Shown here in pieces: positions 22,115-34,800 of a stretch of DNA of 52,981 bases (position 1 is the first letter of the stretch; each line of letters starts with the position of its first letter). The stretch comes from Branchiostoma floridae. Its lineage: Eukaryota > Chordata > Leptocardii > Amphioxiformes > Branchiostomatidae. Made by a program: the position numbers and the translations under genes. The notes beneath the pieces were generated by a model that was not told where the DNA came from, searched no databases, and saw nothing but the letters and a program-made list of their open reading frames with translations. The stretch is from positions 21,050,342-21,103,322 of the forward strand of contig NC_049984.1 of assembly GCF_000003815.2 (NCBI RefSeq). Reading direction: 5' to 3'.

Positions 22115-22300
22115 ACACACTCCGTTTCACTAAGTCTCTACCCGGCTCCCCAGGTCGCTGAAAAAACAGGTAGAAATCTAAGGTCGCAAACTGTACTCCT
22201 CGACCAACCAACTCCTCTGGTGTGTTTTCTTTTTATTTGGACAATTTTTAATGTTTTTCAGTGACCTGGGGAGCCTGGTAGAGGCTAAGTTTCACTCCTT
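22115..22300. mobile_element. Short inverted-repeat element, second copy of the 7983-8180 family
   Basis: CTCTACCCGGCTCCCCAGG and TCGCTGAAAAAAC on the left are inverted on the right as GTTTTTCAGTGACCTGG, then GGAGCCTGGTAGAG. The family match is the CC-CAGGTCG / GAGCCTGGTAGAG pair. Confidence 0.6.
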
Positions 22301-22630
22301 ATTGTCAGGCGAGGCTTCGAAGACAGAGCCGATTTTTGGCTAAAAAAACTCGTGACAATTTCCGAGTTGGTCGGGGATCTCATCGCTCGACTGTTGGAGC
22401 TACCCGTCCGACACATTCACGGCTGTCCCAAGAATTTCCTCTCGATCAGTACTAGTGTTGTTCACCCTGTAGTGCCTAGTGACACAGAGGTCAGTAAACT
22501 TCAGTAGCAGGGTGAGCAGGGAAGAGTTGCTAGCCTGAAGCACCTCCTCGAACAAGGGATCCATTTTATTCCGACAGACGTTTGCAGCCCCAACCGAATT
22601 GCCCTTCCCGGTTTGAGCCGGGCTCTGCTA

Positions 22631-23454
22631 GTTATACCCCCTTCACAATAGGCGCGATTCGATCGGAAGACTAGTTTACGAACTCTGAATGACATTTTCG
22701 TGAGTAAGACGTCCGGTGTTCTCACGATCATCTTGCGATTTTTACGGATCGCCGGCAGTTTTCAGGAGTCTTACGACGGTCGCGGTGCAGCGAAACATGT
22801 TCTTAACATATGCGACTAGTCGAAAGAAATCTCCAAAATCGCACAGCTCGTTACCGAGTCGCAGATTGTGCGTACAAATCGTGTGTACCTTGCAAGGGTA
22901 TCGGTCAATAGTCTTGCGTCAATCCAACTATTGAAGACCGATAGGCGAGCAAAGACATAGTTATTAATCATCGAGCGCAAATCGGATGGAGAACGCCCGT
23001 CAGTTGGGCAACGTTCGGGCGACGTTCGCCCGACTTCCGTTTGTTTACAAATATTGAATTTCTGGGAATGTGAGGGTAATTCTAACATTGTGGCCCTTGT
23101 GGCAGTATGTAGGCTGGCTTTGTGACACACTTTCTTTTCTTGCGTCATTTCTATTATGCCCGCGCATTCCATTCATTGGTTAAAAAGATTCCGACAACAA
23201 AATAAGCAACATTTATTGATCTCTGGCCTTTTTTGAGGAACGTTTTGTGTTACCTTGTCCGCGTGCAAGAGGTCATGGGAGGTTTATTATCATAGATTTA
23301 TTCACCGTCGATCTCACGAGCCTCGCGTATATGTGAAGGGGACAGTTTTGAGGCGAAAAATACGCAAGACCATCTTAAGATCTTAAAATCAGCCGACCTT
23401 CCTGCGATCGCGAAGAACGTCCGAAGATCGTATATAATGTGAAGGGGGTATAAC
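22631..23454. mobile_element. Inverted-repeat element of about 820 bp (GTTATACCCCCTTCACA ends)
   Basis: GTTATACCCCCTTCACA on the left and TGTGAAGGGGGTATAAC on the right are exact inverses. The subterminal parts share GATCG- and ACGTCCG-rich sequence. It abuts the family-3 element that starts at 23454. No transposase frame seen. Confidence 0.8.
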
Positions 23455-23932
23455 GCCCCCTTCACACGAGAGCACCAACGAGCCGGAATGCCGTCGGAAT
23501 AAAAATTATTTTCTAGTCCTGGAAATTCGTTGTGTGTTCCAGAAATACTCACTGCATTCCAGCTATTTGTACCCGTTCTTTTGGCTGACCCGAAAGCTTT
23601 TGACGTTTGGTAAAAACTGTCGAGGTGCCTTCCAAGTGGGAAAATAGCGAATGGCATTCAAAGTGGATTCTAAGTTTATTTTAACTATTCTAACTGTAGT
23701 ATGACCGCATTTTACGGCATTCCAGCATTATGCGAAACATTCTGTACATTCTTTACAGACGTAACATTCTGACGGCATTTCGGCTCATTCTTTCTCGTGT
23801 GAAGGGGATATAAGGTCCATTTGGAATTCCCACACGAATGACCCCGAATGTGGCGCGAATTTTGCAAATACTTCATTCCGGCTTGTTCTGCTTGATTCCT
23901 GCTAAATCGGTTTCAGCGTGAAGGCCCTATTA
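23454..23932. mobile_element. Foldback element, family 3, copy 2
   Basis: It starts CCCCCTTCACACGAGAGC and GAGCCGGAATGCCGTCGG, has internal CATTCTGACGGCATTTCGGC, and ends TTTCAGCGTGAAGGCCCTAT, as in the copy at 14704-15210. Confidence 0.75.
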
Positions 23933-23936
23933 CCAA

Positions 23937-24003
23937 CTACATTTGTAATTGAACCAGGAGTTAACCTGAGAGACTGCTACCATTTGAGCTACAGGGACAT
24001 GCG
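23937..24003 (-). repeat. tRNA-like sequence, probably a SINE head
   Basis: The minus strand reads GTCCCTGTAGCTCAAATGGT followed by AGCAGTCTCTCAGG, then TCCTGGTTCAATTAC. TAGCTCAAATGG fits an A-box and GGTTCAATTAC an imperfect B-box. It does not close into a clean cloverleaf, so it is called tRNA-derived rather than a tRNA gene. Confidence 0.5.
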
Positions 24004-24570
24004 AGTGACATGGGTCTCCCCCAATGGGACAATGTTTCGGGTTAGAAAATCATTTGAGTTGATTTTATGATGATAACTGATGCACCAACAGCAACAACAC
24101 CAAAGATAGGCTATGCAAGGTTTGAAACATTTGAAATCGGCCAAAATGTAGATACTAAGAAGCACAGGAGGACAGCAAAATGTTATCTTTACATCTTGTC
24201 TACACAATAAGAATGCATAGGAAAATCTTGTAGCAAAGCATGTAGTTAAGAACATTTTGTTCTTAACTGGCAAACATCGATGCATGCACTGATGTCACTA
24301 ACAAAATAAAGCGCGGTCTTCTTTTTAATCACGAGGCCCGCCCTGAATCATGTTGATGACATCCTCTGGGAACCCCCAATACTGATGCGATGGGGTGAAT
24401 AAAAAAGCTTGGCCGAAGAAAGGTTGCCTTCAGTATGAACAAATGACTGAACACACAGAGAATGATAAACCAAACATCAAATCCTTTACTTTTGTTCTTG
24501 CATATTTTCTTGTGGTTCCACATACCTTCTTCTGACTTCAGAATTGGCCTTAACAACATATAGTAGATAT

Positions 24571-24923
24571 CGATAGTTTATTGCAAGTTCATGCCCGTAG
24601 GCTAATTGCATGTACATGGTAGAAACAAGATAGGGGATATATGCATGTAACAATTAATAGTGATAGATATTATCATACAAAGAGACTACTAATCTAATAC
24701 TAGTGTTGACTATGTCTAGATAGGTTGGGTTTGACTTCTTTTTCGGAAGCAGAGGAAGGCAAAGCGTCCCACTTTTTCTATAATTTGTGGGTTTTGTGAT
24801 TTCAAGAGGAAAGTGGCTTTCTGTTCGTCCGTAAATGTGGGAAAGCTGGGGGATATAATTGTGATTTCTTTCAACAATGTGGTTCTTTCGGTGGTTCAAT
24901 GTGGTTCTTTCGTATAGTATCAT
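24571..24923 (-). mobile_element. LINE 3' end fragment, family A
   Basis: The minus-strand frame encodes TDEQKATFLLKSQNPQIIEK, VGRFAFLCFRKRSQT and a stop, close to the tail at 2740-2846. The untranslated end has AATTAGCCTACGGGCATGAA and TTGCAATAAA near 24575. Confidence 0.75.
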
Positions 24924-25858
24924 GCAGTTTTCCTAGATTTCTTTTTGCAGCTGCTTTGCATGATCAAAGGTAAAATGTCCTTGGTATCATTTACAGTATG
25001 GTCGAAAACTTTTTTTGGAAAACGAACAAAAGTCGATGCACACGAGGATGCCACCCATATAATCAAATCAACCTGCCCTTATCCCTCGCTACGTTTCCCA
25101 TAGTGAGATCTCAAGTTTCTTAAATTTCTCACGCTATGTGACAATAGAAGAACATCACCAGAGGGCATTTCTTGTCAAAGTCTTGTCGTTAACGGATCAA
25201 GTGTTATTAGCCCCATTGTGGGCTTTGATAATATGTGCGTCTGGCTCAAATCTTCCTTACTTGTTCATTGTCCTCTCAAGGTAAATCACTTTTTATGGGG
25301 GACATTGTGGCCTTCCTAACACATGCCGCGTTTTTTGTCCGCTCAGCCGTAGAGTTCATCGTTCTATTTCAATTAGCTCGACAGTGATGATATCGAGCGT
25401 GCCGATTTTGGCGACGCCTCTGAGGCTAGCCTAACAGTGTTGTATACGTCTGACTGGCAAATATTCCCGAGATTCGACAGACATTTCTGTAATTCGTCCG
25501 CGCGTGCGTAGTTACATCATGCAAGTAGGGGGAGACGCGAGCCACAGATGTGTGATGCTGCTTTAAAATCCATATAAAATGATTTTTTGTGCCCTTTGAA
25601 TATCGAAAACAAGGACACTTATCTATGCCCCCCCCCCCAAAAAATAAACAGATACCCAATAGTGGATACTATCCGAAACGTCTGACCGTTTCTAAAATCA
25701 TATCCAGTTGCTCGAGGAACTGCTTTTGTTGGTATATCTTATTACCTGGATGTCTAATCTTCATGGACGTAAGGACACTTATCTTGTTTACAATTGAGGA
25801 AGATGTCTATTATTGTTGTACAATGTCTCAGTACGCTTCTGTTCCGCCGCACAGAGAG

Positions 25859-28800
25859 ATGATGTCTGCAGGGAGGACCCTGCTCCTGCTGACGCTGTGC
25901 GGGGCGCTGGGCGGCGTGCCGGCTCAGCAGGACTGGACGGACCTGATAGCCAGCGAGATGAACCCAGCGCGCATCGAGGAATTTCTCAGGTAAAAAAAAA
26001 AAATCAGACACGCCATCACTGTTTCATCTTTTCTTGTGGATGTAAGCTGTGTCTTGCTTTCTGTTCGTCTGTCTCTCTCTGCCTCTGTCTTTGTCTCTCT
26101 CTCACACACAAGAACACATACATATACTCACTAGCGCAATAACACACGTACACTTACACACACGCGTACACATACAAACAAACAAACAGACAGACAAACA
26201 AACATACTGACACACACAAGTACACATACATACATAAACAAACACAAGCACACTTACATACTTACACACAAGAGCACACACATACGTACACACATGCGCA
26301 CATACACACACACACAGACAAAATGACACACACACACACACCCTTACATACGCAGACGCTCACATTCTCTCTTTATTTCGTCTTGTATGCATGGTCCTGT
26401 ATTGTTATGCTGGCACATCTAGCCTTGATTGTGATTTACAATTACACTGAATCTATTGTCTCCGAAGGATACTGACAGAAAAGCCCCACCTAGCGGGAAC
26501 ACCTGATGGTGCGGAGTTGGCGGAGTTTGTGAGGCAGACGTGGCTGGACCAGGGGCTGGACTCCGCGCACATCGCCCCGTATGACGTCCTGCTCTCGTAC
26601 CCAGACCCGGACAAGCCCAGCTACGTGGCTTTAGTGGATGAGTAAGGGAGCATGTCATCAGTTGTAACGTTTCCGTTGTGGAAAGCATTATTGCTGGATG
26701 TACTTCTACATGTTAAGTGATGATATCTATTTCGAACACTCTGCCATTATTACCTGCATGTATGCAGGTATGGTTTTGATGCTGGTGGAAACTTTTCGGT
26801 AGCCGGGGATGTAGGGCGCTGTATCTCGTGAACGGATGGTGCGAGCACGACGATTTTTGGTACGTGGGTTGGGGGTGGTAGCCTGACACTCAGGTGTGAT
26901 TTGGGGCCTCCTGGCGCTTGACCTTGACATTGAAGGTGGCATTTTTGGTGTTTTTGGGGCATTTTTGGCGCTGTGTGTCCGGAACGATACGCGCGATTGC
27001 GACGATTTTTGGTGCATGGGTGGGGGGTTGTTGCCTGTTGCCTAGGATTGACTTTGGGCCTTGTCGCGTTTGAACTTGACCCGGCAGGTCGAATTTTGTG
27101 TCCGGGAGGGGTGTTTCCGGAGTTATATCTTCTGAACGGCTGGTGCTGGCGCGATGATATTTGGCACATGTGTCGGCGGTGGCTGAATAATGCTCAATTT
27201 TGATTTTGGCGCCCTTGGTGCTTGAACTTGACATGTTAGGTTACCTTTTGTGCGGGCACGGGGCGTGCGCTGTATCTCCGGAACGCAAGGTGCCATTGTG
27301 TTGCCATTTGGTACGTGAGTTGTTTGTGGTGTCCTGGTGGTCAGGTTTGATTTTGGGCCTCCTAGTACTTGAACTTGATACTGTATAGGTTGACCCTGTT
27401 TTAGTGTGGTTGGGGCATCCTCCCAATATCTGCTTGGTCTTAAAAACAGATTATGGTTGGGTGTAGAACCATCATCTGGCCTGGGCCACCTTCAATGTAT
27501 CAGGTTACTTAGTGGCACTGACAGTTTGCCAGATGACGGGAGTGTGCCAGATTATATATCTGTTGGTCAGGTATAATTGGAGTTTGCTTATTACTCTTTG
27601 TGGTGTTTCTAGAGCTGTATAGTACTGAGTTTTAAGTTCCGGTACAAGTTCCTTTACCCTGTTGGCAATCATGGTTGAACTTGAACTTAAACAGAAGAAG
27701 ATGCAATTTTCTAATGTGGAGGAGAACTGTATAGAGTGTGGGCATAAGAGAAAGGTATGTGTATGATTTGTCCTGTGTTTCTTTTTGTTTCTTTGGTAAT
27801 GCCATTTCCATACTGTATACAGGTAATTTGTTGTTTTGGGCTAGTCATATTCGCTTGGTTTTTGGGCCTGCTTAATCTATGGTACAGGCAGGGTTAAGTG
27901 GTGGAGGCTTAGCTTTGTTCTGTTTTAAATTCAGTATCGTTTGTTGCATTTTGTCGCGGCAAATATATGATGAAATTCCCCTTCTAAGCAACTGCTCATT
28001 GGTTTGCGGGGATGTTTGCTGGGTGTTTGCTCTGACTACAACAGCTTCTGAACTTTTCAAAGCTTCCATTGCCAGCAGCTTGCCATCTATAAATGGGATT
28101 GACAAGGACATTTTTCATAGTAAATTGTGCTGTTAAATTTGGCTTAGATACTACAGGAGATTTAGGTTTGGGTTGGATGGATTGAATGAAAATATCATAC
28201 CACCCTGGGGACTAACTGTTGCTGCTGCATGGGGGCTATTGTCTAATGTCTATGGAACTACAGATAAAAGTATCATTGGTCAAATTATGCGAGTAACATT
28301 CCGATGTCAAGTGAATAACACCCCAGAAATAAATCTTTAATGAATATCATTGGAAGAACACAAACCAAGGAGACTTAGCAGCTGCATTAGGTCAGTACAT
28401 TGAAATAGGAAGATATTAGTATATCATGTGACAGAGTAACTACATGTGCATGGGCCATCTGAGACAAAAAAAGGTAGCGTCTCAACAACTTCAAAGTACT
28501 GTGGTTGGTTACATACTTAAGAAATCCAAAATAAGTAATGTTCATCCATGTCCAAACTTACAAATTCAGAAAATGGAATTTCAGAGTCAGACTTTTGCAT
28601 GGTGCACAACCAACACGGTAAAAAGCTCATTTTTCCAACCACGTACCACAGACAAAAAGGCAAAAATACACAATAGGTCTACAGAAACCCAATACATTTC
28701 ATGCAGGCCTGAGGTCTACGAACTCTTGTTCAATTCAGTGTTAACCAATTGCGACCATTAAAGGCAAATGGTTATATACAGCGCGTTCACATCCATCCTA

Positions 28801-31800
28801 GGTCATTGAACGATTTTGATATTACGGTCGTAGAAAATTTAATCATGCAGACAAACGAGCCAATAGACCCATCCGCCGTCTTTTCCGTACTATAACAAGA
28901 CCTGTAACTTATTTTGTACGGTATATGCACAGCTATTTTATTTATTGGTTTGGATGTTCAGAACACACAGCCAGGGCTGCCCAACTAGCCTGTGGCTATT
29001 ACAAAGGGCTAGCCCTGCTGACAAACACAGAGACAATACATATGGATTTGGACAGGATACTTATCAATAACAGATTTTCTAAGTTCATAAAGGATAGGAA
29101 TGAAAACAACAAAAAAAGTACATTTATACAGTATATACAAGGTGTAGGATGGCATACATATTATCTATAATGGAATATATAACATCATATATAACAATAT
29201 TTGCAATGAGAGGTCAGGGTCTGTATATACACGTGTATGACTAGAGGGTTGCCTAGACATTCCCACAGTTTTCTCTTGAAGGAAGCAGTAGAGGTGGCTG
29301 TGCGAGTAGCAGTAGGGAGAGTGTTCCAGAGTGCTGTTGCTCTGTAGATAAATGTTCTCTAGCCTCTGGTGGACTCTTCTCAAATTCGGATACTAAATCA
29401 GGTTTGACGCTTGTTTTTAAAACTGTCGTACTGGCCTGCTTCTATCGTAGAGTACATCCGTTTTAGTGTAAAGAGAAAGGATGTGGAGCCAACTACAAAG
29501 TGTTTTATTTATTCATATGGGTTCCAAGTCTGGAGTAAACTTTTGTAGTAAGACTTCATTTCTCTTTACACTCACGAAGCTGTCGTCTACGAGAGAAGCA
29601 TACGATAGTTCTAGAAGTCCAATGCAAAGCCTGCCTTACATGTAATAACCGTTCTTATACAATGTCATGGTGCCTTGTCTGGTAGAAACAACGATGAAGT
29701 CTTCAGATCGTCAGCCGGGGAGCCCCCAGTGGACGTGGACCCACCAGCCAACATCTCCAGCGTGGTGCCGCCATTTGCGGCGTATTCTCCCTCTGGGGTT
29801 GTGGAGGTGAGAGATCACAGTTTTTTTTACAAATAAATCTAGTATCATCTTTGATATACTAACGTTACTATCGTAAGGGATAAATATTTACAATTATCCC
29901 TTCTGATATTAGAATCCACGCATATTGTAAATACCCGAACTGTTGGATTTCTCTTCTCGTGTAATATTGACGTGCAAAATTTTAAAGTGTAATATTGGAA
30001 ATCATCTTACTTTATTAGGTTTTAATCTTATGTAAACGACAGAATGCGACAAGGTCTCACTTTTCAACCCTTTATACCGTGTTCTAGTGCGTATGATAAT
30101 CTTATCCATGTAGATGTTCACCGCAATTCGGTCCTATGACTGCAAGAGTGATGTTTTGTCTGTGATCTCCAAGTCAAATAGATTATTCATTATTACAGTT
30201 TAGTGTGTGCAGGGAGTGCATTGTGACGTCACATTAACAAACATGAGTACCTAGTTTCGGTTTGGATCGTCTCTCGGATAGGACGGTAAATGTCCCGTGT
30301 TTGAGGAGAGCCAAACATGGAGCACATAAAAAAAGCCCACCACACTTATCGAAAAGAGTAGGCTCCTTCCAATGGCCGCACCTGCAGCTGGGGCTGTCGT
30401 ATTGAGGTCACCCGAGTTGGTGCTGAACGATAGCCACTCCAGACCCTACTAAAGCTCCTCCCAATTCAGCCCCTGGCTGCGAAGAAAGAGTTGTCGGCCC
30501 ACCCTATGATAACTAGAATGCAGATTACATATTCAGGGATCTTGCTTCATGTACCGGAAACGTTTGTGGTCTCTGGATACGTAATAAAGCATTGTTTATC
30601 CATTCTATAAATGTAATGTTTGCTTGTTTGCTTGTTTGTTTGTTGACTAAATGATACATGCCGGTTACACACTCGATCCTTGCCCATAGCCCTGTCAATA
30701 CAAACCTGTTGATACAAAATGTACTTGATTGTTGTGACATATCCCCGCCCCGCAGTCGACCCGGCTGGTGTATGTGAACTACGGGCGCACCAGCGACTTC
30801 GACCTGCTGAAGGCTCGCGGAGTCAGCGTGAGGAGGAGGATCGTCATCGCCCGGTACGGCAAGACTTCGCGGGGAAGGAAGGTGAGGCGAATGTATATTT
30901 TGTTACAATGGTCCTATAATAGAACAGAGCGTGTTTAGATGATTTCATCAATAATCACGTAAATTATATTCCAATTAGCATAATTTGTCATCGTATGAAG
31001 CATCACCAAAGCTATCTACAGACCAAAAATCATGACAATCCGTCAATCCCTTCTTGAGTTATTCACTTTCAAAGTCTGACACTGAACTGGCCCTGCAGTT
31101 CCAAAACAAGCCGCTGGGGGACCAAACCTATACCACTTACTCTCGGCATCGCCGCAGAATGTCCAAAACTCGAGAAATCAAACCCGGAAGTTCCGCTGCA
31201 GTACCGTAACAGACCGCTAGGGAGCCCAAAATCTAATCGTTTTCAGGTCTCATCAAGACTCACCCACAGATCGAATATCAATACAATCCATCCAGGCGTT
31301 CTCGAGTTATGCTGGTCTGCTACATACACACGCTACCGAAGATATAACCTTCTTGGCGAAGGTAACAAGCCACTAGATGGCCCCAAGACCTATCCATCAT
31401 TCAGAAACCACAACCATAGAACTTTCTGAAACCTAGATCTCAAACTTTTTCCACAAAAAGTTCCACTGCAGTACCGCAGGAAGCTGCTAGGAGATCCATA
31501 TTCGCTATCTTTGTTTTCCGACCCCCAACCACCCTCCAAATATTATATACTAGATACATCCACATCTTCTTACGTTATGCTGTTTACAAATAAACACACA
31601 ATCAACTGCACCACCACCGGAGGTCGCTAGGGGGCCCATTATCGAAATTGATCTTTGTCTCCCCGATTCCAAATATCATTTAATATTGCTTCTTTGTTTA
31701 TTGCGATTCGCATTACATTGTAGATTGTGTCTTCTTGCTAGATTGTATAGCCTTAGAATATAAGTGTGGACTGTACCAGATCAATTAACTAGTAGTTTTA

Positions 31801-34800
31801 TACAGCGCTTTGCCTTGCGCTGTACCTGTTACAATTGTTGTGTAATAAACTTTGACATCATGAAAATTCCTTCTTCCCTTCTAAGTTTATCCCCTGTAAG
31901 TCTTAGCTTATCCTCTTTCCAGGTTTTTTATTTATTTGTTTAAGGTTAGCCCTTAACAATAGCCAATGGGCATTTCAAAGTCTGCAGCTGAAACGCCCCT
32001 GCAGTTCCAAAGAAAGCTGGTAGAGGCCTCAAACTTATATCATTTCTGTTAACTTGACTCCGATCCCTCTTATACTAGGGAAGATTCACAAATATACACA
32101 CAGACGTAGGTGACCTTGATGACAAAGTATATTCACTCAGACGGTCTCATACAGGAGTACCTCCAAAGACTCAGTCCGCATGCGTCGACTGATCCATCGG
32201 TGAGGGGGGGGGGCGGCTCAACCATTCTAAATAAACTAACAATTTCTGCAACTCAACAAGAGCTATCTACCAACCAAATTGAGATCATAGCTTTTGACAC
32301 GGGTTATCGAAATCGGAAATCCAGCTGCTGTACCATATATAGCCGCTAGGGTGCAAAAATATCGGTCTCATCTAATGTCCATGGTCTCATCAAGACTTCC
32401 CACAATCCATCCCTACATTTCCGTGTTATCGTGTTGACAGACGGACAGAGGGACAGACAGACACACAAACTTTCGCTCCCTTATCGGTGCACACACCAGT
32501 TCTTCCGCGACAGGGTTCCGAGATAGTGCGCGACAAAAATGTGACGAAAGGGTCTCGAGGACTTGGGTTTGAGTTCAAATTTCTTATAATCTGCTGCGAA
32601 GTGGCGTTTCATACTGGCATGGCTAAAAAGCGTAACAAGTGATGTGTTTTTGGTGCAAATTGATTAAGGCCCGAGTTTCATTTCCTTGTATTTCTACGCG
32701 TTGGAAGCAAGGCTGGGTACCGGTACGGTGTACCTGTTGTACAAAACCGGTTTTTCTTCTTGGACCGGTCCAGAAAAACCGGACCTGAAAAATTTCTGTG
32801 GACTGGATGTTGGACCTATTGAAAAATGAACAGATTATATGATTATGAATTCACACGTTCTGGGGCTTACCAGTCGAGGAAAATAACAAGAGCGAAGTAG
32901 AGTAGAGTCATTTCTACCGAGTTTTACAGTCAATTATACATAGACAGCCAGGTAGGATTTTAAACGCCAATGGGAGTCGAATACTCCACACAACATATTT
33001 ATTTGTAGCAAAATGGACCATTGTTTTGAGTATCGTCCATTCACATGTTGTCACATACTGAATTAGGTCCAGGTTCAGGTGCGGACCTGGACCTGATCCT
33101 CTGGACCTGAACCGTACCTGGACCTGTATTTTCTGTACCGGTACCCACCCCTAGTTGGACAATCCGCGCGATGACGTCAGGCAATCTCAGAACGAGGCCA
33201 TTACGTCATCGCCTAGCGCGGCGGGGAGAGGAGGAGAGCGCGAAGTTCAAACAGGGTCAGGGTCATATTAGGCGGATCAATGTAAAAATTGACGCAAATC
33301 AATTTTTTAATAAGTGCATGGATTCTAAAAAACCTATTTTGTATTTCTTGTACATATAGTACAGTGGTTGGAAGTACTGGCTATAGCGTTTCCCTTTACA
33401 ACTTGAATATCCTGAGATAATGGTTATCACAAACTACCAAATGCCCGTCGTGAGTCAGCGTTAGTCCCTTCGGATAGTTTAGTCCATGTTCCTCCCGTGT
33501 CAGCACGTGCCTGATAAACGTGCCGTCCCGACTGAACACGGAAACACGGTGGTTGTGACAGTCAGCCACGATGATGTTGTCCTCGCTGTCCGTGATGACA
33601 CAGTAGGGTATGCTCAACTGACCAGGTTCCGAGCCACGCGTGCCGCACGTGAAGAGATGACGACCGGTGGGGTCAAATATCTTCAGGTTGTGGTTCCAAC
33701 AGTCACTGATGAGGATTTGGTTGCTGCTGTTGACGGTTAAACGGAGGGAGGAACTCAATTGCTGCTGACCTTGACCTTTGTCCCCGAACTTCAGAATGAC
33801 GTCACCACTGTGGCTGAGTACAAACGCTTGGTACCCGATAGTGACGATGATACGCCCTAAACCGTCAACAACGATACCTTGTGTAGTTTTATCTTTCTCT
33901 GCAGCACCTGTCACTTGGATGACACGTGCCCCCCTCCCCTGTTTGTCCAGTACGTGAATCCTGTGTCCGTCTCCTGTCACCAACAGCTCATTGTTTGTCA
34001 GTGCCACCACACACAATGGGTTGAACCCCAATTCAACTTTCTTCTTGAAGTTTGAAGTTCTTGAAGTTTCTTTGTCAAGAAACTGCAGACGTCTGTTGAG
34101 ACGATCAGCCACTACAATGTCTCCATTTGTGGTGACAGAAAGTGATGTAGGACAGTTAAACTGCCCATCTCCACAGCCTATCTGACCAACAGTTTTTAGC
34201 AGTGTAGGACTTCTGCGTCGGGTACCTATTTCCACGTTTACCTTAACTGGTGACAGTGTGCTTGTAAATGGCACTTTTATTTCTTTTATCCCACCTATCA
34301 ATTTTACCACGTCCCGTTCCAGCTCACAAGACGGTGGGTCAAAGGTCATGTTGGTAAAACCCTTGGTCAGTTCCGCCCTCTTTGCGATTTTGTCGTCCGC
34401 GGTTTCCTCCATCCGTGAGGTCAGTTCTCCGGCCACCGACATGACCTCCGCTGGACTCCCGTACTCCAACACATTGTCCGTGAACTGGACACAGCTCTTG
34501 GCTGAGGCCAGGTCCATCTCAGCTGCCTCCATGGCGGCTTCCATCTGTTTCTCCCGAGCAGCGTTCATGGCGCGAAGCTGACTGATTTTCTCACTTTTCA
34601 CCTTCTGAACGGCCTCTATGATAGCCTCTGCCTGTTTTCCTATCTGTTCTTCTGTACGCTGTACCTGTAAAGGCCAATCATTCTTTACTGACTGTAACTC
34701 TTCTATCCACTTCTCATGCAGGTCTGCTGTGTTCTTGACTGTGGCCAGTTTTGCCTTGATCTTTACCCCCTCCCTCTCTGCCGCCTTCTCTATCTCCACA

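Larger units (their letters stand above)
18663..25822. other. Gene-free interval between the C1q gene and the carboxypeptidase gene
   Basis: The two genes start here and diverge, so both promoters should lie inside. No exon is supportable. The contents are GT-rich simple repeats, (CACT)n, SINE and LINE ends, nested inverted-repeat elements (20956-23932) and a tRNA-like head, each listed separately. Open frames at 18694-18909, 21585-21803 and 22816-23172 show no family features. Confidence 0.6.

Noticed and set aside
23937-24003. Functional tRNA gene
   Set aside because: A-box and B-box are recognisable but acceptor and T stems do not pair well, and the sequence continues like a SINE.
26750-27234. 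Overlapping Pro/Thr/Lys-rich minus-strand frames
   Set aside because: They follow the 145-150-bp tandem repeat and are open in several frames at once, which real coding sequence is not.
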